A stretch of 59,831 bases of DNA. Origin: Candidatus Gastranaerophilales bacterium (lineage in GTDB: Bacteria > Cyanobacteriota > Vampirovibrionia > Gastranaerophilales > Gastranaerophilaceae). The stretch covers positions 1 through 59,831 of the forward strand of contig CALVEM010000012.1 of the NCBI GenBank assembly GCA_944326605.1. The letters are read 5' to 3'. The position numbers were made by a program, and so were the translations under genes. Below the pieces are notes generated by a model. That model saw only the letters and a program-made list of their open reading frames with translations. It had not been told where the DNA came from and ran no database searches. Below, piece by piece: positions 8,318 to 17,760 of this stretch. Position 1 is the first letter of the stretch. Every line of letters begins with the position of its first letter.

Positions 8318-9448
8318 TTAATTTAAAAGTGCTTCCGATATAACTTTTGCAGCTTCTTGAGAAGAATTTTTATCAGATAAAAGCGATTTTACCTTACCAA
8401 GTTCTTCAATATTATGTGTTCTATACTTGTCATCAAATAAAAATTTTTCTATTTCGTAAGAAATTTTATGAACATTAACATCTGCCATAAGTAATTCGGG
8501 AACTATTGACTTATCCGCAATAATATTAGGAAGCGAAACACGTTTAATACATCTGACAATAAGATATATCAGATAAAACAGCCATGGGCCTCTATAAGCA
8601 ATTATCATAGGAGTTTGATATAAGGAGGCTTCAAGAGCAACTGTTCCGGAGGCTAATATTAAAGCATCGGAAACACTCAAAAGAGCCTGATTTTCACCTT
8701 TTATAACCTTAAAATCAGCACCCGACTTTTTAAGAAATTTATTATAAACACCGTCAGGCAAATTCGGTGCATGAGAAATACAAAACTGAAGATCAGGATG
8801 TTTTTTCTGAAGATTTTCCGCAGTTTTTATAAAAATGTTCATCAAATACTTCAATTCAAATACTCTTGAACCGGGAAAAATTGAAACCAGTTTTTTATTT
8901 AAATCAAATCCGTGTTTTTCGAAGAATTCTTTTCTGTCAGCTCTTTGAGGCAATTGCGACACAAGAGGATGCCCGCAATAATGAGTTTTTATACCATAAC
9001 TTTCATACATCTGTTTTTCAAACGGAAAAATACACAAAACCTCATCAATATTTTTTTTAATTGTATTAATACGCCATTTTCTGCTTGCCCAAACCTGCGG
9101 CGGAATATAATAAAAAACTTTTATACCGGCTTTTTTTAAAAATTTGGAAATACTCAGGTTGAAAGCTCCGTAATCAATCAATAGAACAAGATCCGGCTTA
9201 TACACCTTTGTAAGATAGTCAACAACCTTTTTGCCGAGAATAAAATGGTTAAATATAATTTGAGGCGACAAACCGACAGCCCCCATCTTTTTTTGATCGG
9301 AAAACAACTTCACACCGGCAGCTTTTAAATTCTCGCCCCCGACACCCTCAATTTCAATGTCAGGATTGATTGTACGTAAAGCATTTACGACGTGAGATGC
9401 GTGAATGTCTCCGGAATATTCACCTGTTACTATAAAAATCTTTTTCAT
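8318..9448 (-). CDS. lpxB: Lipid-A-disaccharide synthase
   Basis: LpxB joins UDP-diacylglucosamine to lipid X to make the lipid A disaccharide at the inner membrane. The 376-residue length is standard. Visible motifs: GEYSGDIHA near the N-terminus, GVGGENLKAAG, IDYGAFNL, YYIPPQVWASRKWR, the donor-site SIFPGSRVFELKY and ASGTVALEASLYQTP. Its start overlaps the end of lpxI by 4 bases, so the two are translationally coupled, which fits consecutive pathway steps. Confidence 0.97.
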   Translation of the reverse strand: MKKIFIVTGEYSGDIHASHVVNALRTINPDIEIEGVGGENLKAAGVKLFSDQKKMGAVGLSPQIIFNHFILGKKVVDYLTKVYKPDLVLLIDYGAFNLSISKFLKKAGIKVFYYIPPQVWASRKWRINTIKKNIDEVLCIFPFEKQMYESYGIKTHYCGHPLVSQLPQRADRKEFFEKHGFDLNKKLVSIFPGSRVFELKYLMNIFIKTAENLQKKHPDLQFCISHAPNLPDGVYNKFLKKSGADFKVIKGENQALLSVSDALILASGTVALEASLYQTPMIIAYRGPWLFYLIYLIVRCIKRVSLPNIIADKSIVPELLMADVNVHKISYEIEKFLFDDKYRTHNIEELGKVKSLLSDKNSSQEAAKVISEALLN

Positions 9449-10260
9449 ACAGCCATTATAACAATATTATTTTCATCAGCAAATTGAATAACTTTTTCCT
9501 GATCAACAATAATAGTTTCGTTCGCCTCAACAGCAATCAAATCAGCCTTATACCGCTTCATAGTCTTTAAAGTACGTAAACCGATTGCAGGGATATCAAA
9601 ACGTTTATCCTGAGAAGGTTTTGCAACTTTTACAATGACTGCATTTTTCTTAGCTAATTTTGAACCGCGCTTAATACACATATCAGTTCCCTCAATAGCT
9701 TCGACAGCCATAATCATTTTATCTTTAATAACAACAGACTGACCGACATCAATTTTACCCATCTCTTTTGCAAGCCAGAAGCCGTAATTCACATCTTCCA
9801 TCTGTGCTTCAGTAGGTTTGATTTTCCCTAAAACCCCTGACGGTATCATAAGGTTTTTGATAAAAATAGTCTGATCAAGAACTGTTATACCTGCTTTTTC
9901 AAATTCTTTTACAATCAAAAGCATAACCTGATCATCATTCAGCCTCTGAGCTTCCTGCAAAAGTTCTATTGCGCGTTTATCAAATTTGTGAAGCTGCAAT
10001 AAAACACGCTTGTGAACTTTGCCGAGAAAGGTTGCCTGTTTTATTTCCTCATCCTTTAATATTTTTTCAATTCTGTTTACTTCTCCGGGATGGCAGGAGT
10101 ATACTTTTGAGCAGTACTTTTTTAACTGTCTTAAATTATCTTTTGCAAGGGAGATACATACAACTTCAAAACCGTTTTCTTTTGCATACTGAGCCATTTT
10201 AACCGGTAAAGTTCCGTCGCCTGCTATCAATCCCTGTTTATTTTCCAACATTAATGACAC
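9445..10260 (-). CDS. lpxI: UDP-2,3-diacylglucosamine pyrophosphatase LpxI
   Basis: LpxI hydrolyses UDP-2,3-diacylglucosamine to lipid X plus UMP, the step before LpxB; it is the alternative to LpxH found in alpha-proteobacteria and cyanobacteria-like groups. 271 residues. Hallmarks are the N-terminal GLIAGDGTLPV, LGKVHKR, the C-terminal AVEAIEGTD...KRG and FDIPAIGLRTLK. I take the GTG at 10260 as start because AGAGG lies 9 nt upstream; the ATG at 10251 is a possible alternative. It follows the aldolase gene and couples to lpxB. Confidence 0.95.
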   Translation of the reverse strand: MSLMLENKQGLIAGDGTLPVKMAQYAKENGFEVVCISLAKDNLRQLKKYCSKVYSCHPGEVNRIEKILKDEEIKQATFLGKVHKRVLLQLHKFDKRAIELLQEAQRLNDDQVMLLIVKEFEKAGITVLDQTIFIKNLMIPSGVLGKIKPTEAQMEDVNYGFWLAKEMGKIDVGQSVVIKDKMIMAVEAIEGTDMCIKRGSKLAKKNAVIVKVAKPSQDKRFDIPAIGLRTLKTMKRYKADLIAVEANETIIVDQEKVIQFADENNIVIMAV

Positions 10261-10302
10261 TTTTATTTTCCTCTTTTACTAAAATTTATTATATCACAAT
10301 TA

Positions 10303-10929
10303 TTAACTTTTCAAGGCATTTATTTCGTCAACTTCTCTGTCAGTAAAAAGTCTTGCTCCGCCGAGCATTTTTGTATTAAATACAACCTGCGCATACGATT
10401 CTGCCAGTTCAAGCTTTAAAAAGGCATCTTTTAAGGTCCTATCACCGACTATAAAGCCATGATTAGCCATCAAAACAGCATCATATTCCTTAAAATATTT
10501 CGCAGTTTTTTCAACCAGATCCATAGATGAAGGCAACCCGTAATCCGCAAGCGGGATCTGACCGAAATAAAAAACGTTTTCCGCCATAACCGGCTCATCT
10601 AATGCTATACGGCAGCAGGCAAAAGAACTTAAATACGGAGAATGCACATGAATTATATAATTGACATCGGGACGCTGTTTATAAAATTCAACATGCAGCA
10701 TTTTTTCAGACGAAGGCTTTTTATTACCTTCAACTAAATTACCCTGAAAATCTATCAGTACAAGTTCATCGTCGGATAAATATCCGTTTGCCGAACCGCT
10801 GGAGGTAATAAGAATTTTATCTTCAAATCTCGCAGACATATTTCCCGAATACCCGGGAGTAAAATTTTTTAGCCCCGCAAGCTTGCCATATTCTATCAAT
10901 TCAGCTTTTAATTCTTTCAATTTACTCAT
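10303..10929 (-). CDS. Class II aldolase/adducin family protein
   Basis: 208 residues. The fold's zinc site is visible: His94 and His96 in IIHVHSPY and His157 in ANHGF. Substrate phosphate loops are GYSGNMSA at 26-33 and SSGSANGY at 43-50, and a SSEKMLH segment at about 73-79 supplies the acidic residue. These match L-fuculose-1-phosphate aldolase, ribulose-phosphate epimerase and methylthioribulose-phosphate dehydratase relatives; the motifs do not choose among them. It lies in the lipid A operon between the LptD-like gene and lpxI, so a role in sugar precursor supply is possible but unproven. Confidence 0.85.
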   Translation of the reverse strand: MSKLKELKAELIEYGKLAGLKNFTPGYSGNMSARFEDKILITSSGSANGYLSDDELVLIDFQGNLVEGNKKPSSEKMLHVEFYKQRPDVNYIIHVHSPYLSSFACCRIALDEPVMAENVFYFGQIPLADYGLPSSMDLVEKTAKYFKEYDAVLMANHGFIVGDRTLKDAFLKLELAESYAQVVFNTKMLGGARLFTDREVDEINALKS

Positions 10930-10931
10930 AA

Positions 10932-13154
10932 TTATATTGATTCCTTATCAGGATCCTCCAACTCTATAACTTCCGCATACATCATCTTTTTAGCAGACTG
11001 CGTTTTGGATGTTTGATTTTCTTCATCAAACACTTTTAGTTCCGGTTCCTCTCTATCACTTCTTGCTAGTCTGTCAGGATTTTTTATAACCATCTTATCA
11101 AATTCAACTGAAGATCCTTTTGTATCCATTGCAATTACAAAAGAAAAATATGTCTGACGGCGCACCCAGTCATAACCGAAATTAATTTTAAAATCATCCG
11201 GTCCCAGAGCTATAATAAAGGAATTTTCCTGAAACATTTCACCGTTCGGGGAATCTCCGGTAAGTGTCAAAGTCCCTGACCATGCAAGAGTTAAATACTT
11301 GTGAACTCTTAAAGCTTCTCTTAAATAAACACTTGCATGCCCGTATCGGTACATATCATACATTGCCATAGGAGTACCATCCTGATACGCAGCAGCAAAA
11401 AAACCTACATCCTGCATCCAGTATTTATATTGTGAATGAACTCTCGGACCTATTCTTCCGACAAACTGGGTATCACCTGTACCATATAAAGCTGCACTGC
11501 CCTGCATAACTAATGACAGATCCAGATAGCGTAAATGTTCTTTATCCTGATATTTGAATAATGACTGGTTAATTTCTGCCATATATCTGGTTCTCATAGT
11601 ACCGATATCAGCAGGCGCAATATTTTCACCATGCCTGTTTGCATCGTTATTCTGCATATAACCTAATCCGAAACGGTGACTGAATGTTAAATCCAAACCG
11701 TCTTTAATAGTTGAAGGCACAACAGTTCTATCTTTATAGACTAATTCGGCCATATATTTAGGCATTCTGGGGCCGAAGAACCATTCATCCATATATGAAT
11801 TTACACCGTACTGCATGTATAATTTATCATCAAAGTATTGCTTACCTTTCATCATAAATATATCCGCAGACGAACCGTAACCCAAATCAGTATAGTTTGT
11901 TGCACTTCTATACTTCAACAAACCGCCGAAGCCTATACCGCTTTTATTGTTCAAAATAGGCAGAATTTTTACTGTAGAACCGTCCTGTAACGGAGTATCA
12001 AATACAAACCCGGGGCCTAAGTACATACCCAGCTTGCCGCGTGAACCAAATTCAGGATAGTTAGCTTCAAAGAATTCTCTTTTTTTGTTTGTATGGGCAG
12101 TAATTGACGGAATAGTAAAAAGATTATAATCACCGTAATTAATCTGAGCCTTTTTCAGAGTAATTACATCATTATTCTTTTTTGCATTTACAAAGATTTC
12201 TTTAGCTTTAATATGAATTGACGTATCTCCTACATCATCAGAAATAGACGATTTGTCCTCATCATCAATAATCATGTTATTAAAGTTGTTGCCGCCAATC
12301 ATTTTGGTTTGAAGGTTTAAGATATAAGATTCTTTTGATTCAATTTTTCCGTCATGAAGAATTATCTTGTCGCCTTCCATCTCTGATTTACGTGCAGTAA
12401 CAGTCATAAAAGACTGCTTCATATTCATTTTGTCTAAAAAAGCACTTTCTTCATTCATATTTACCTGAATAAAGTCGCCGAAAATATGACTGCCTTGCTT
12501 TATAATTTCAACATTTCCATACGCTTTTAAAATATTTGATTCGCTGTTATAAACCATTTTGTCGGCTTTTAAAATAACATCCTGCTGCGGAAATTTAAGA
12601 ATAGGTGAACCTGTAGCGGTTATATTTTGTTTACCGTCATCATAATCAATATTATCAGCATCCAGAACAATATTATTTGTTACAGACTGTTCTTTAACAC
12701 CGCCTTCCAGTTCGAGAGTTTTTTCATCTGTATCAGCGGATTTTTCTTTTACTTTTTCATCTTTCTGTTTTTTATCCGAAACCTTTTTATCTTCTTTAGT
12801 TGTTTTTAAGTTTACATTTAAATCCTTATCTAAAATTGCATCATCTTCAGCTTCCTGCTGCTCCATAAGCTGTTTTTGTTTTTTTATCAATTCCTGCGTT
12901 TTTTGATAATTTTTTTCTCTCAGGTAATTAGTAATTTTAACTCTAACTTTTTTAAAAACAGGCGTCCCCCTGACAGGCTTTGTTTGATTTCCGCTTTCGA
13001 CTTCCACCTCAGGCAAAGGACTAAAAGGGGCTTCATAAAATGTTTCATTAAAAGTCTTTTCCAAATCGGCAGGGCTTTCCACAAGCTCCTTAGCCTCAAC
13101 AGAATAAGGAGTTAATGATAAAATTAATAATGTAACCAGTAAATACTTTTTCAA
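10932..13154 (-). CDS. lptD: LptD-like LPS-assembly outer membrane protein
   Basis: 740 residues with an N-terminal signal peptide (about 1-21). A Lys/Glu/Asp-rich stretch (about 90-150) is followed by an OstA/LptA-type repeat domain (about 155-285: LDADNIDYDDG, LKADKMVYNSES, GDFIQVNMNEES), which would receive LPS from the periplasmic bridge. The rest (about 330-690) is rich in alternating aromatic and polar residues, as in an outer membrane barrel. Two things differ from the proteobacterial protein: I see no Cys, so no plug disulfides, and a charged tail of about 45 residues follows the last barrel-like strand. The lpxI-lpxB neighbours support the call. Confidence 0.85.
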   Translation of the reverse strand: MKKYLLVTLLILSLTPYSVEAKELVESPADLEKTFNETFYEAPFSPLPEVEVESGNQTKPVRGTPVFKKVRVKITNYLREKNYQKTQELIKKQKQLMEQQEAEDDAILDKDLNVNLKTTKEDKKVSDKKQKDEKVKEKSADTDEKTLELEGGVKEQSVTNNIVLDADNIDYDDGKQNITATGSPILKFPQQDVILKADKMVYNSESNILKAYGNVEIIKQGSHIFGDFIQVNMNEESAFLDKMNMKQSFMTVTARKSEMEGDKIILHDGKIESKESYILNLQTKMIGGNNFNNMIIDDEDKSSISDDVGDTSIHIKAKEIFVNAKKNNDVITLKKAQINYGDYNLFTIPSITAHTNKKREFFEANYPEFGSRGKLGMYLGPGFVFDTPLQDGSTVKILPILNNKSGIGFGGLLKYRSATNYTDLGYGSSADIFMMKGKQYFDDKLYMQYGVNSYMDEWFFGPRMPKYMAELVYKDRTVVPSTIKDGLDLTFSHRFGLGYMQNNDANRHGENIAPADIGTMRTRYMAEINQSLFKYQDKEHLRYLDLSLVMQGSAALYGTGDTQFVGRIGPRVHSQYKYWMQDVGFFAAAYQDGTPMAMYDMYRYGHASVYLREALRVHKYLTLAWSGTLTLTGDSPNGEMFQENSFIIALGPDDFKINFGYDWVRRQTYFSFVIAMDTKGSSVEFDKMVIKNPDRLARSDREEPELKVFDEENQTSKTQSAKKMMYAEVIELEDPDKESI

Positions 13155-13166
13155 TTCTCTGCCTTT

Positions 13167-14291
13167 TTAGATATAATTCAACGGATTATTCGGTTTTCCG
13201 TTTATTCTTACTTCAAAATGGACATGAGGCCCCGTACTGTAGCCGGTAGTACCTTCATATCCTACAACTTCTCCTTTATTCACAAACTGTCCCTGACCAA
13301 CTTTTATAGACGACATATGCGCGTACAAAGTACTTGTCGGTTTTCCGTTAACTATACCGTGATCAAGGATTACGACTTTTCCATAACCGCCGTACCAGCC
13401 TGAATATATAACTTTCCCCGAATTTGAGGCTTTTATACTGCCCCTGTTTGGACCTGCAATATCAACACCGGAATGGAAAGTTCTGCTGTTAAATATAGGG
13501 TGGGTTCTCCAACCGAAAGGAGACGTAATTCTTCCGGATATCGGTTTTAAAAAGCCTGCTGATGTAATTTTTACATTAGAGCCGCCCTTATTTCTTGCAA
13601 TCATACTTTGAATACTTGCAGACTGTCTTGCAAGTTCTCTTTCCGCACGTTCATATGTTCTTCTGTCAGTTTTATATTTGTTGATCATGCTTTGGTTCAT
13701 TGCAATTGCTGACTTGATATCTTTTTTCTGAGAATTTATTTCCTGAATAGACTGTGCAAGAGCTATCTTTTTCGCTTCAACATCTCTTTTCATAGCTGTA
13801 ATACGCTCTGATTTTGCTTTTATAGATTGAATTCTTGCATAATCTTTTTTCAAAACTATCTTTTCAAAATACAAAACATCGAGAAGCGAATTCAAATCTT
13901 TTGCAGAAAGAATAAGTTCAAACATGCCGGTTCTCTGATTTTTATAAACCTGTCGTATTCTCTGGCGCATTTTAACATTTGCACTGTTGAATTCTGCAAT
14001 TGATGCGGTCAGATCTCTTTCCATTTGAGCGAGCTGTCTTTCAAGCTGGGCATACCTATTCTGCGTTGATTGCAGATTATTCGAAGCCTGTTCAAGTTTT
14101 TGCTGATTTTTATAAAGTTTATTCTTTTCAAGATGTTCAAGAACTTTTAGCCGTTTAATTTTTTCATGCGTAACACGCTGCTTCTGCTGAATATTTTTCA
14201 ACTGGTTCGCATCGGCAAATAAGCTTATATTTCCTATAAGCAACGTCAAAAAAACTATAAATAATCTTTTTACAAACTTATTTATATCCAT
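13167..14291 (-). CDS. M23 (LytM) peptidase with coiled-coil, EnvC-like
   Basis: 374 residues. A hydrophobic signal or anchor at about 9-25 is followed by a long heptad-rich coiled coil (about 28-235) and a C-terminal LytM domain (about 250-374). The zinc ligands are complete: His273 and Asp277 in FHSGVDIAG and His358 in GPHVHFE, with His356 also present, so this is probably an active cell-wall endopeptidase rather than a degenerate activator. The start is 3 nt after the stop of the small membrane protein upstream and has no clear ribosome site, which suggests translational coupling. Confidence 0.92.
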   Translation of the reverse strand: MDINKFVKRLFIVFLTLLIGNISLFADANQLKNIQQKQRVTHEKIKRLKVLEHLEKNKLYKNQQKLEQASNNLQSTQNRYAQLERQLAQMERDLTASIAEFNSANVKMRQRIRQVYKNQRTGMFELILSAKDLNSLLDVLYFEKIVLKKDYARIQSIKAKSERITAMKRDVEAKKIALAQSIQEINSQKKDIKSAIAMNQSMINKYKTDRRTYERAERELARQSASIQSMIARNKGGSNVKITSAGFLKPISGRITSPFGWRTHPIFNSRTFHSGVDIAGPNRGSIKASNSGKVIYSGWYGGYGKVVILDHGIVNGKPTSTLYAHMSSIKVGQGQFVNKGEVVGYEGTTGYSTGPHVHFEVRINGKPNNPLNYI

Positions 14292-14294
14292 AAT

Positions 14295-14399
14295 TTATTT
14301 AACCAAAAGAGGCAGCATCATCAAACCTACAGTCCAGGCAATAAAAGTAACGGCAATTATTGCAACAATAGCTCTTTGGTGTTTTCTGAAAAATTCCAT
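14295..14399 (-). CDS. 34-residue single-span membrane protein
   Basis: A longer frame runs back to 14537, but that start would overlap the divergent gene and its promoter. ATG 14399 has AAGGGG/AAAAGG just upstream. The product is a basic N-terminus (FFRKHQR) followed by one hydrophobic helix and a short end. It resembles the N-terminal anchor of PpiD/SurA-type chaperones with no further domain. It leads the envelope operon and is coupled to the M23 gene. Confidence 0.7.
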   Translation of the reverse strand: MEFFRKHQRAIVAIIAVTFIAWTVGLMMLPLLVK

Positions 14400-14431
14400 C
14401 CTTTTCCCCTTTTGTTTTAGTAGATAACAGA

Positions 14432-14460
14432 ATTGTACTATAAAAATATTTGATTTGCAA
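14432..14460 (-). promoter_or_regulatory. Promoter of the envelope (M23-lptD-lpxI-lpxB) operon
   Basis: On the minus strand TTGCAA, a 17-nt spacer and TACAAT. Its -35 box (14455-14460) is palindromic and is shared with the divergent promoter. Confidence 0.65.
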
Positions 14461-14483
14461 AATTTTAAGAAATCTATTAATAT
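14455..14483 (+). promoter_or_regulatory. Divergent promoter sharing the same -35 box
   Basis: On the plus strand TTGCAA (14455-14460), a 17-nt spacer and TAATAT (14478-14483); the ATG follows 6 nt later. Confidence 0.55.
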
Positions 14484-14489
14484 AACCTT

Positions 14490-16871
14490 ATGGAATTCAT
14501 CGGAGAAATAGCTGATAAAAAAGTTATACAAAAACAAGATATCGGAATTAATCCTTTTTTAATCGAAAATAATACGGAAAAAATTGAGCAAATTTTACAA
14601 TTTTTTAAATCCGACAACAGCTTACTTATTGTAAACGGCTTTATGGGAACAGGAAAAGTTATGATTGTAAATCAGGCTCTTTCGTTCTTGAATGAAAATG
14701 TTATTACACTAAAATACAACTGTTTTGAAACAACCATACTTGATGATATTCTGCTCGAATTTTTTGATAATTTCAGAAAACTGACTATCCAAAATATTAT
14801 TAAAATTCCAAAAACAAAAACAGAAAATTTTACACAGAAAATTAACGCATACTTTGAAACGATTGATAAACCGGTAGTCGTAATTTTAAACTCCTTTGAA
14901 CAGATACTAATTGATAATAAACAGGAGATTTTAAATTTTGTTTCACATCTTTCAAAGTACAAAAATATAAAAACAATTCTAATAGGCAGAAAATTTGACT
15001 ACAACGATTTTAAAACAGATTACGAAAAAATATCAGTCGGAGCACTGGAAAAAGGAATATTTGAAAAATATATGAAATCGGAAGACTTTAAACAAATAGG
15101 ACCTCTGTCTGATGAACTCTATAAATATACAAGAGGTTATTATCTGTACACAACTCTTGCCATTAAAATAATGCAGATAAGAAAACTTAATCTTACCGAA
15201 TTTTTATCCGGCTACACAAAAAGTTTTCTTTCATTTAATGATTTTATTCTCCGGGAAGGCTTATCGCTTGTTGATCCTGTAAGCGGGCATTTGTTCAGGT
15301 TTTTAACTATTATGCGCCACCCTGTTAACGTTAAACTTTTAAAAACGCTAAATTTTTATGACGCCGACAAAATCGGCTACTTTGCGGATAATCTGGTTTT
15401 GACACGTGAAGGCTCATTGATATATCTGCAAGACTATTACAAAGTTATTGCAGAAAATTCCATTCCGGAAAATATTGCAGTAAAACTTCATAAAAGCTGT
15501 GTCGAACTTTACAACACACAACTGCCTTTAAAGCCTCTGGAAAGAGATCTATTAATTTCCAGACAAACTATGCGAAAAGAAATTGAATACCACAGCATTT
15601 TTATTCCTAAAAAGCCGATTCTTCCGCAAAAGCCAATTCCCGAAATTCAATTTATGGAACAAAAAATTGAACCTCAGAAAATTCCGCATACAAAACAGGA
15701 AAAAGATGAACAAATAAAAAATATCTCATTTGTTTTTGATTCCGAAGAAAACGAAATGGCAATCATGAACAAAATTGCAAATTCTATAAACAAATTTGTT
15801 GATATTTCAAATAAAAAATCAGAAGCTCTGGAAGAAATTAAAAATCTTCATCTTATAGACTTAATTAACCTTGCAAAACAGGAAGAAAAAAACTTTAACT
15901 ACGCCAAAGTAGCAATGATTTATCAAAAAGCTTTGACCCTAAACACTGATGATGATTATTATACTTTTCTTCCGACAATGTATACAAAACTCGCCGAAGC
16001 TTTCAAAAATATGTCCGACTGGTTTAATTCTTTAAAATACTATGAACTTGCAACTGAATTTTACATGTCTACAGGAGCCACGGAAAAAATTGAAAATTGC
16101 AGGTACGAAATTGCAAACATATATTATATTACATTCAAACGCGACAGGGCTGAAAAAATCTTAAATGAAATTTTGGAACAAAAAAATGAATTATCAGAAA
16201 ACCTGATAATAAAATCAGAACTTCTTCTTGCGTCAATCACAGGTGAAAATATAAAAAACATAATTCCTACCAACACTAATACAATCGAAAAGCCTGTACT
16301 TGCGGAACTATATTTTAAACACGCTCTTAATTTTGATGAAGAAGGAGATATCAATACAGCTGTAAAATATTACAAAAAATGTGTTGAAACATCACAGGAT
16401 CCAAAAGTTAATTCCTATCTTTCGTCATCACTTTCCAACCTAGCAACAATTTATGATGAAGGAGGAAAGTCAGAACTCGCCGTAAAATATCTCGCAGAAA
16501 GTCTCAGACTTGACGAACTTACACAAAACAACAACGGTATATATTTATCATCAATGAAACTATATGAAATTCTTTTGAATAAATCTCCAGAAAAAGCTCT
16601 TACATACCTCAAAAAAGCAAAAGCCTGCGCAATTGATCTGAATGAAACATTCTACATAGCATCAGTTGACATAGCATTCGGAGATTTCTATTACAACCGT
16701 AAAGAATTTAACCTTTCGCTTGAAAATTACATAAACGCATACAAGCTCGCCTTAAACAACTTTACGAAAGAAAATATTGCAAAAATTAAAATGCGTATTA
16801 GCGATTTGAAAATAAGAATGGGTGAAGATAACTTTAACAGAATTGTGAAAGATATAAATAATGTACAATAA
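14490..16871 (+). CDS. Degenerate P-loop ATPase with C-terminal TPRs
   Basis: 793 residues. The N-terminal half looks like a STAND/AAA-type P-loop module: GFMGTGKV at about 50-57 and the hydrophobic strand VVVILNSFEQIL near 130-141. Both key sites are altered: the Ser/Thr after the Walker A Lys is Val, and the Walker B Asp is Asn, so nucleotide hydrolysis is doubtful. Residues about 370-440 form a charged linker. From about 460 to the end are tetratricopeptide repeats (AMIYQKALTLN, SLKYYELATEFY, AVKYYKKCVE, AVKYLAESLRL). A scaffold or regulatory role is inferred. It overlaps rsmG by 11 bases. The start has no Shine-Dalgarno and lies 6 nt after a -10 box. Confidence 0.8.
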   Translation: MEFIGEIADKKVIQKQDIGINPFLIENNTEKIEQILQFFKSDNSLLIVNGFMGTGKVMIVNQALSFLNENVITLKYNCFETTILDDILLEFFDNFRKLTIQNIIKIPKTKTENFTQKINAYFETIDKPVVVILNSFEQILIDNKQEILNFVSHLSKYKNIKTILIGRKFDYNDFKTDYEKISVGALEKGIFEKYMKSEDFKQIGPLSDELYKYTRGYYLYTTLAIKIMQIRKLNLTEFLSGYTKSFLSFNDFILREGLSLVDPVSGHLFRFLTIMRHPVNVKLLKTLNFYDADKIGYFADNLVLTREGSLIYLQDYYKVIAENSIPENIAVKLHKSCVELYNTQLPLKPLERDLLISRQTMRKEIEYHSIFIPKKPILPQKPIPEIQFMEQKIEPQKIPHTKQEKDEQIKNISFVFDSEENEMAIMNKIANSINKFVDISNKKSEALEEIKNLHLIDLINLAKQEEKNFNYAKVAMIYQKALTLNTDDDYYTFLPTMYTKLAEAFKNMSDWFNSLKYYELATEFYMSTGATEKIENCRYEIANIYYITFKRDRAEKILNEILEQKNELSENLIIKSELLLASITGENIKNIIPTNTNTIEKPVLAELYFKHALNFDEEGDINTAVKYYKKCVETSQDPKVNSYLSSSLSNLATIYDEGGKSELAVKYLAESLRLDELTQNNNGIYLSSMKLYEILLNKSPEKALTYLKKAKACAIDLNETFYIASVDIAFGDFYYNRKEFNLSLENYINAYKLALNNFTKENIAKIKMRISDLKIRMGEDNFNRIVKDINNVQ

Positions 16872-17466
16872 AGATTTTTACAAAAAATATATACAAACAT
16901 TTTTGGAGCTTAATTCAAAAATTAATCTTATCTCAAAAAACGATGAAAAAGTATTATGGGAAAAACACATTTTTGACAGTCTTGCAATTAAATATTTTTT
17001 TGAAAAGTACTTTACTCTTCACTCTTCACCTTTAACCTTGCTGGATATCGGAACTGGAGGTGGATTTCCGGCTGTGCCTATTGCAATAACATATCCTGAT
17101 ATTGAAGTTTTCGCACTCGACAGTATAAGAAAAAAAATTAATGCAATAGAAACAATAAAATCAGAACTTGATATAAAAAATCTTCATACCATTTGCGATA
17201 GAGCTGAAAATATCAGGAGTAAATATGACCTGATAACTTCACGTGCGGTAGCCCCGTTAAAGGTGATAACAGAATATGCAATGCCGTTATTGAAGGGTGA
17301 CGGTTACTTTATAGCATACAAATCACTGCGTACCCCGGAAGAAATTGAAGAAGCACAACAAACTCTTAAAAAATATAATTCAAGAGTAATTGAAGTAATT
17401 CCTTATGATCTTCCTCTTGAAGAAAACCACACCAGAAATTTAGTTGTTATAAAAAAAATAACATAA
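16861..17466 (+). CDS. rsmG: 16S rRNA (guanine-527-N7)-methyltransferase
   Basis: 201 residues, normal for RsmG (GidB), which methylates N7 of G527 in 16S rRNA using SAM. The SAM-binding motif LDIGTGGGFPAVPIAI is at about 60-75, preceded by NLISKNDE and WEKHIFDSL and followed by LDSIRKK and ITSRAVAPL, all family signatures. The start overlaps the upstream TPR gene by 11 bases, implying coupled translation. Confidence 0.96.
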   Translation: MYNKDFYKKYIQTFLELNSKINLISKNDEKVLWEKHIFDSLAIKYFFEKYFTLHSSPLTLLDIGTGGGFPAVPIAITYPDIEVFALDSIRKKINAIETIKSELDIKNLHTICDRAENIRSKYDLITSRAVAPLKVITEYAMPLLKGDGYFIAYKSLRTPEEIEEAQQTLKKYNSRVIEVIPYDLPLEENHTRNLVVIKKIT

Positions 17467-17631
17467 GATATGTTATTTGTACGTGGGAACTCTGCGTCCC
17501 CGCACCCAGCACTTAATTTCTTTCATGCTTGGTTGCTCGCGATGCAAAGCGCATTGCCGGCAGACCCGTTTAATGCCGACAATGTAAGAGGAGAAAGAAA
17601 TTCAGCAAAGAAAGAAAAACGCGCGATTGCT

Positions 17632-17760
17632 TAATTACTGCTAAACTCAACCTGAAACGAGTGAACTCGCTATATATTTGTCATCATGAACTCGTTTCAG
17701 GATCTGATTTTACCGCTCAGACAGCACTCGTTTTGCTGTCGTTTCGTTAAGCAGTAATTA
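17632..17760. repeat. Nested palindromic element
   Basis: Outer arms TAATTACTGCT...AGCAGTAATTA (17632-17642 and 17750-17760) enclose an inner pair CCTGAAACGAGT...ACTCGTTTCAGG (17651-17662 and 17690-17701) and a third hairpin, GACAGCA...TGCTGTC near 17720-17740. The inner motif belongs to the CTGAAAC-AGTTCAG family seen elsewhere in the window. The stretch 17467-17631 has no gene; an AATTTCTTT...AAAGAAATT pair is visible. Confidence 0.65.

Noticed and set aside
17467..17631. Possible gene relic after rsmG
   Set aside because: Base composition differs from its surroundings, but no frame of useful length or recognisable peptide is seen.
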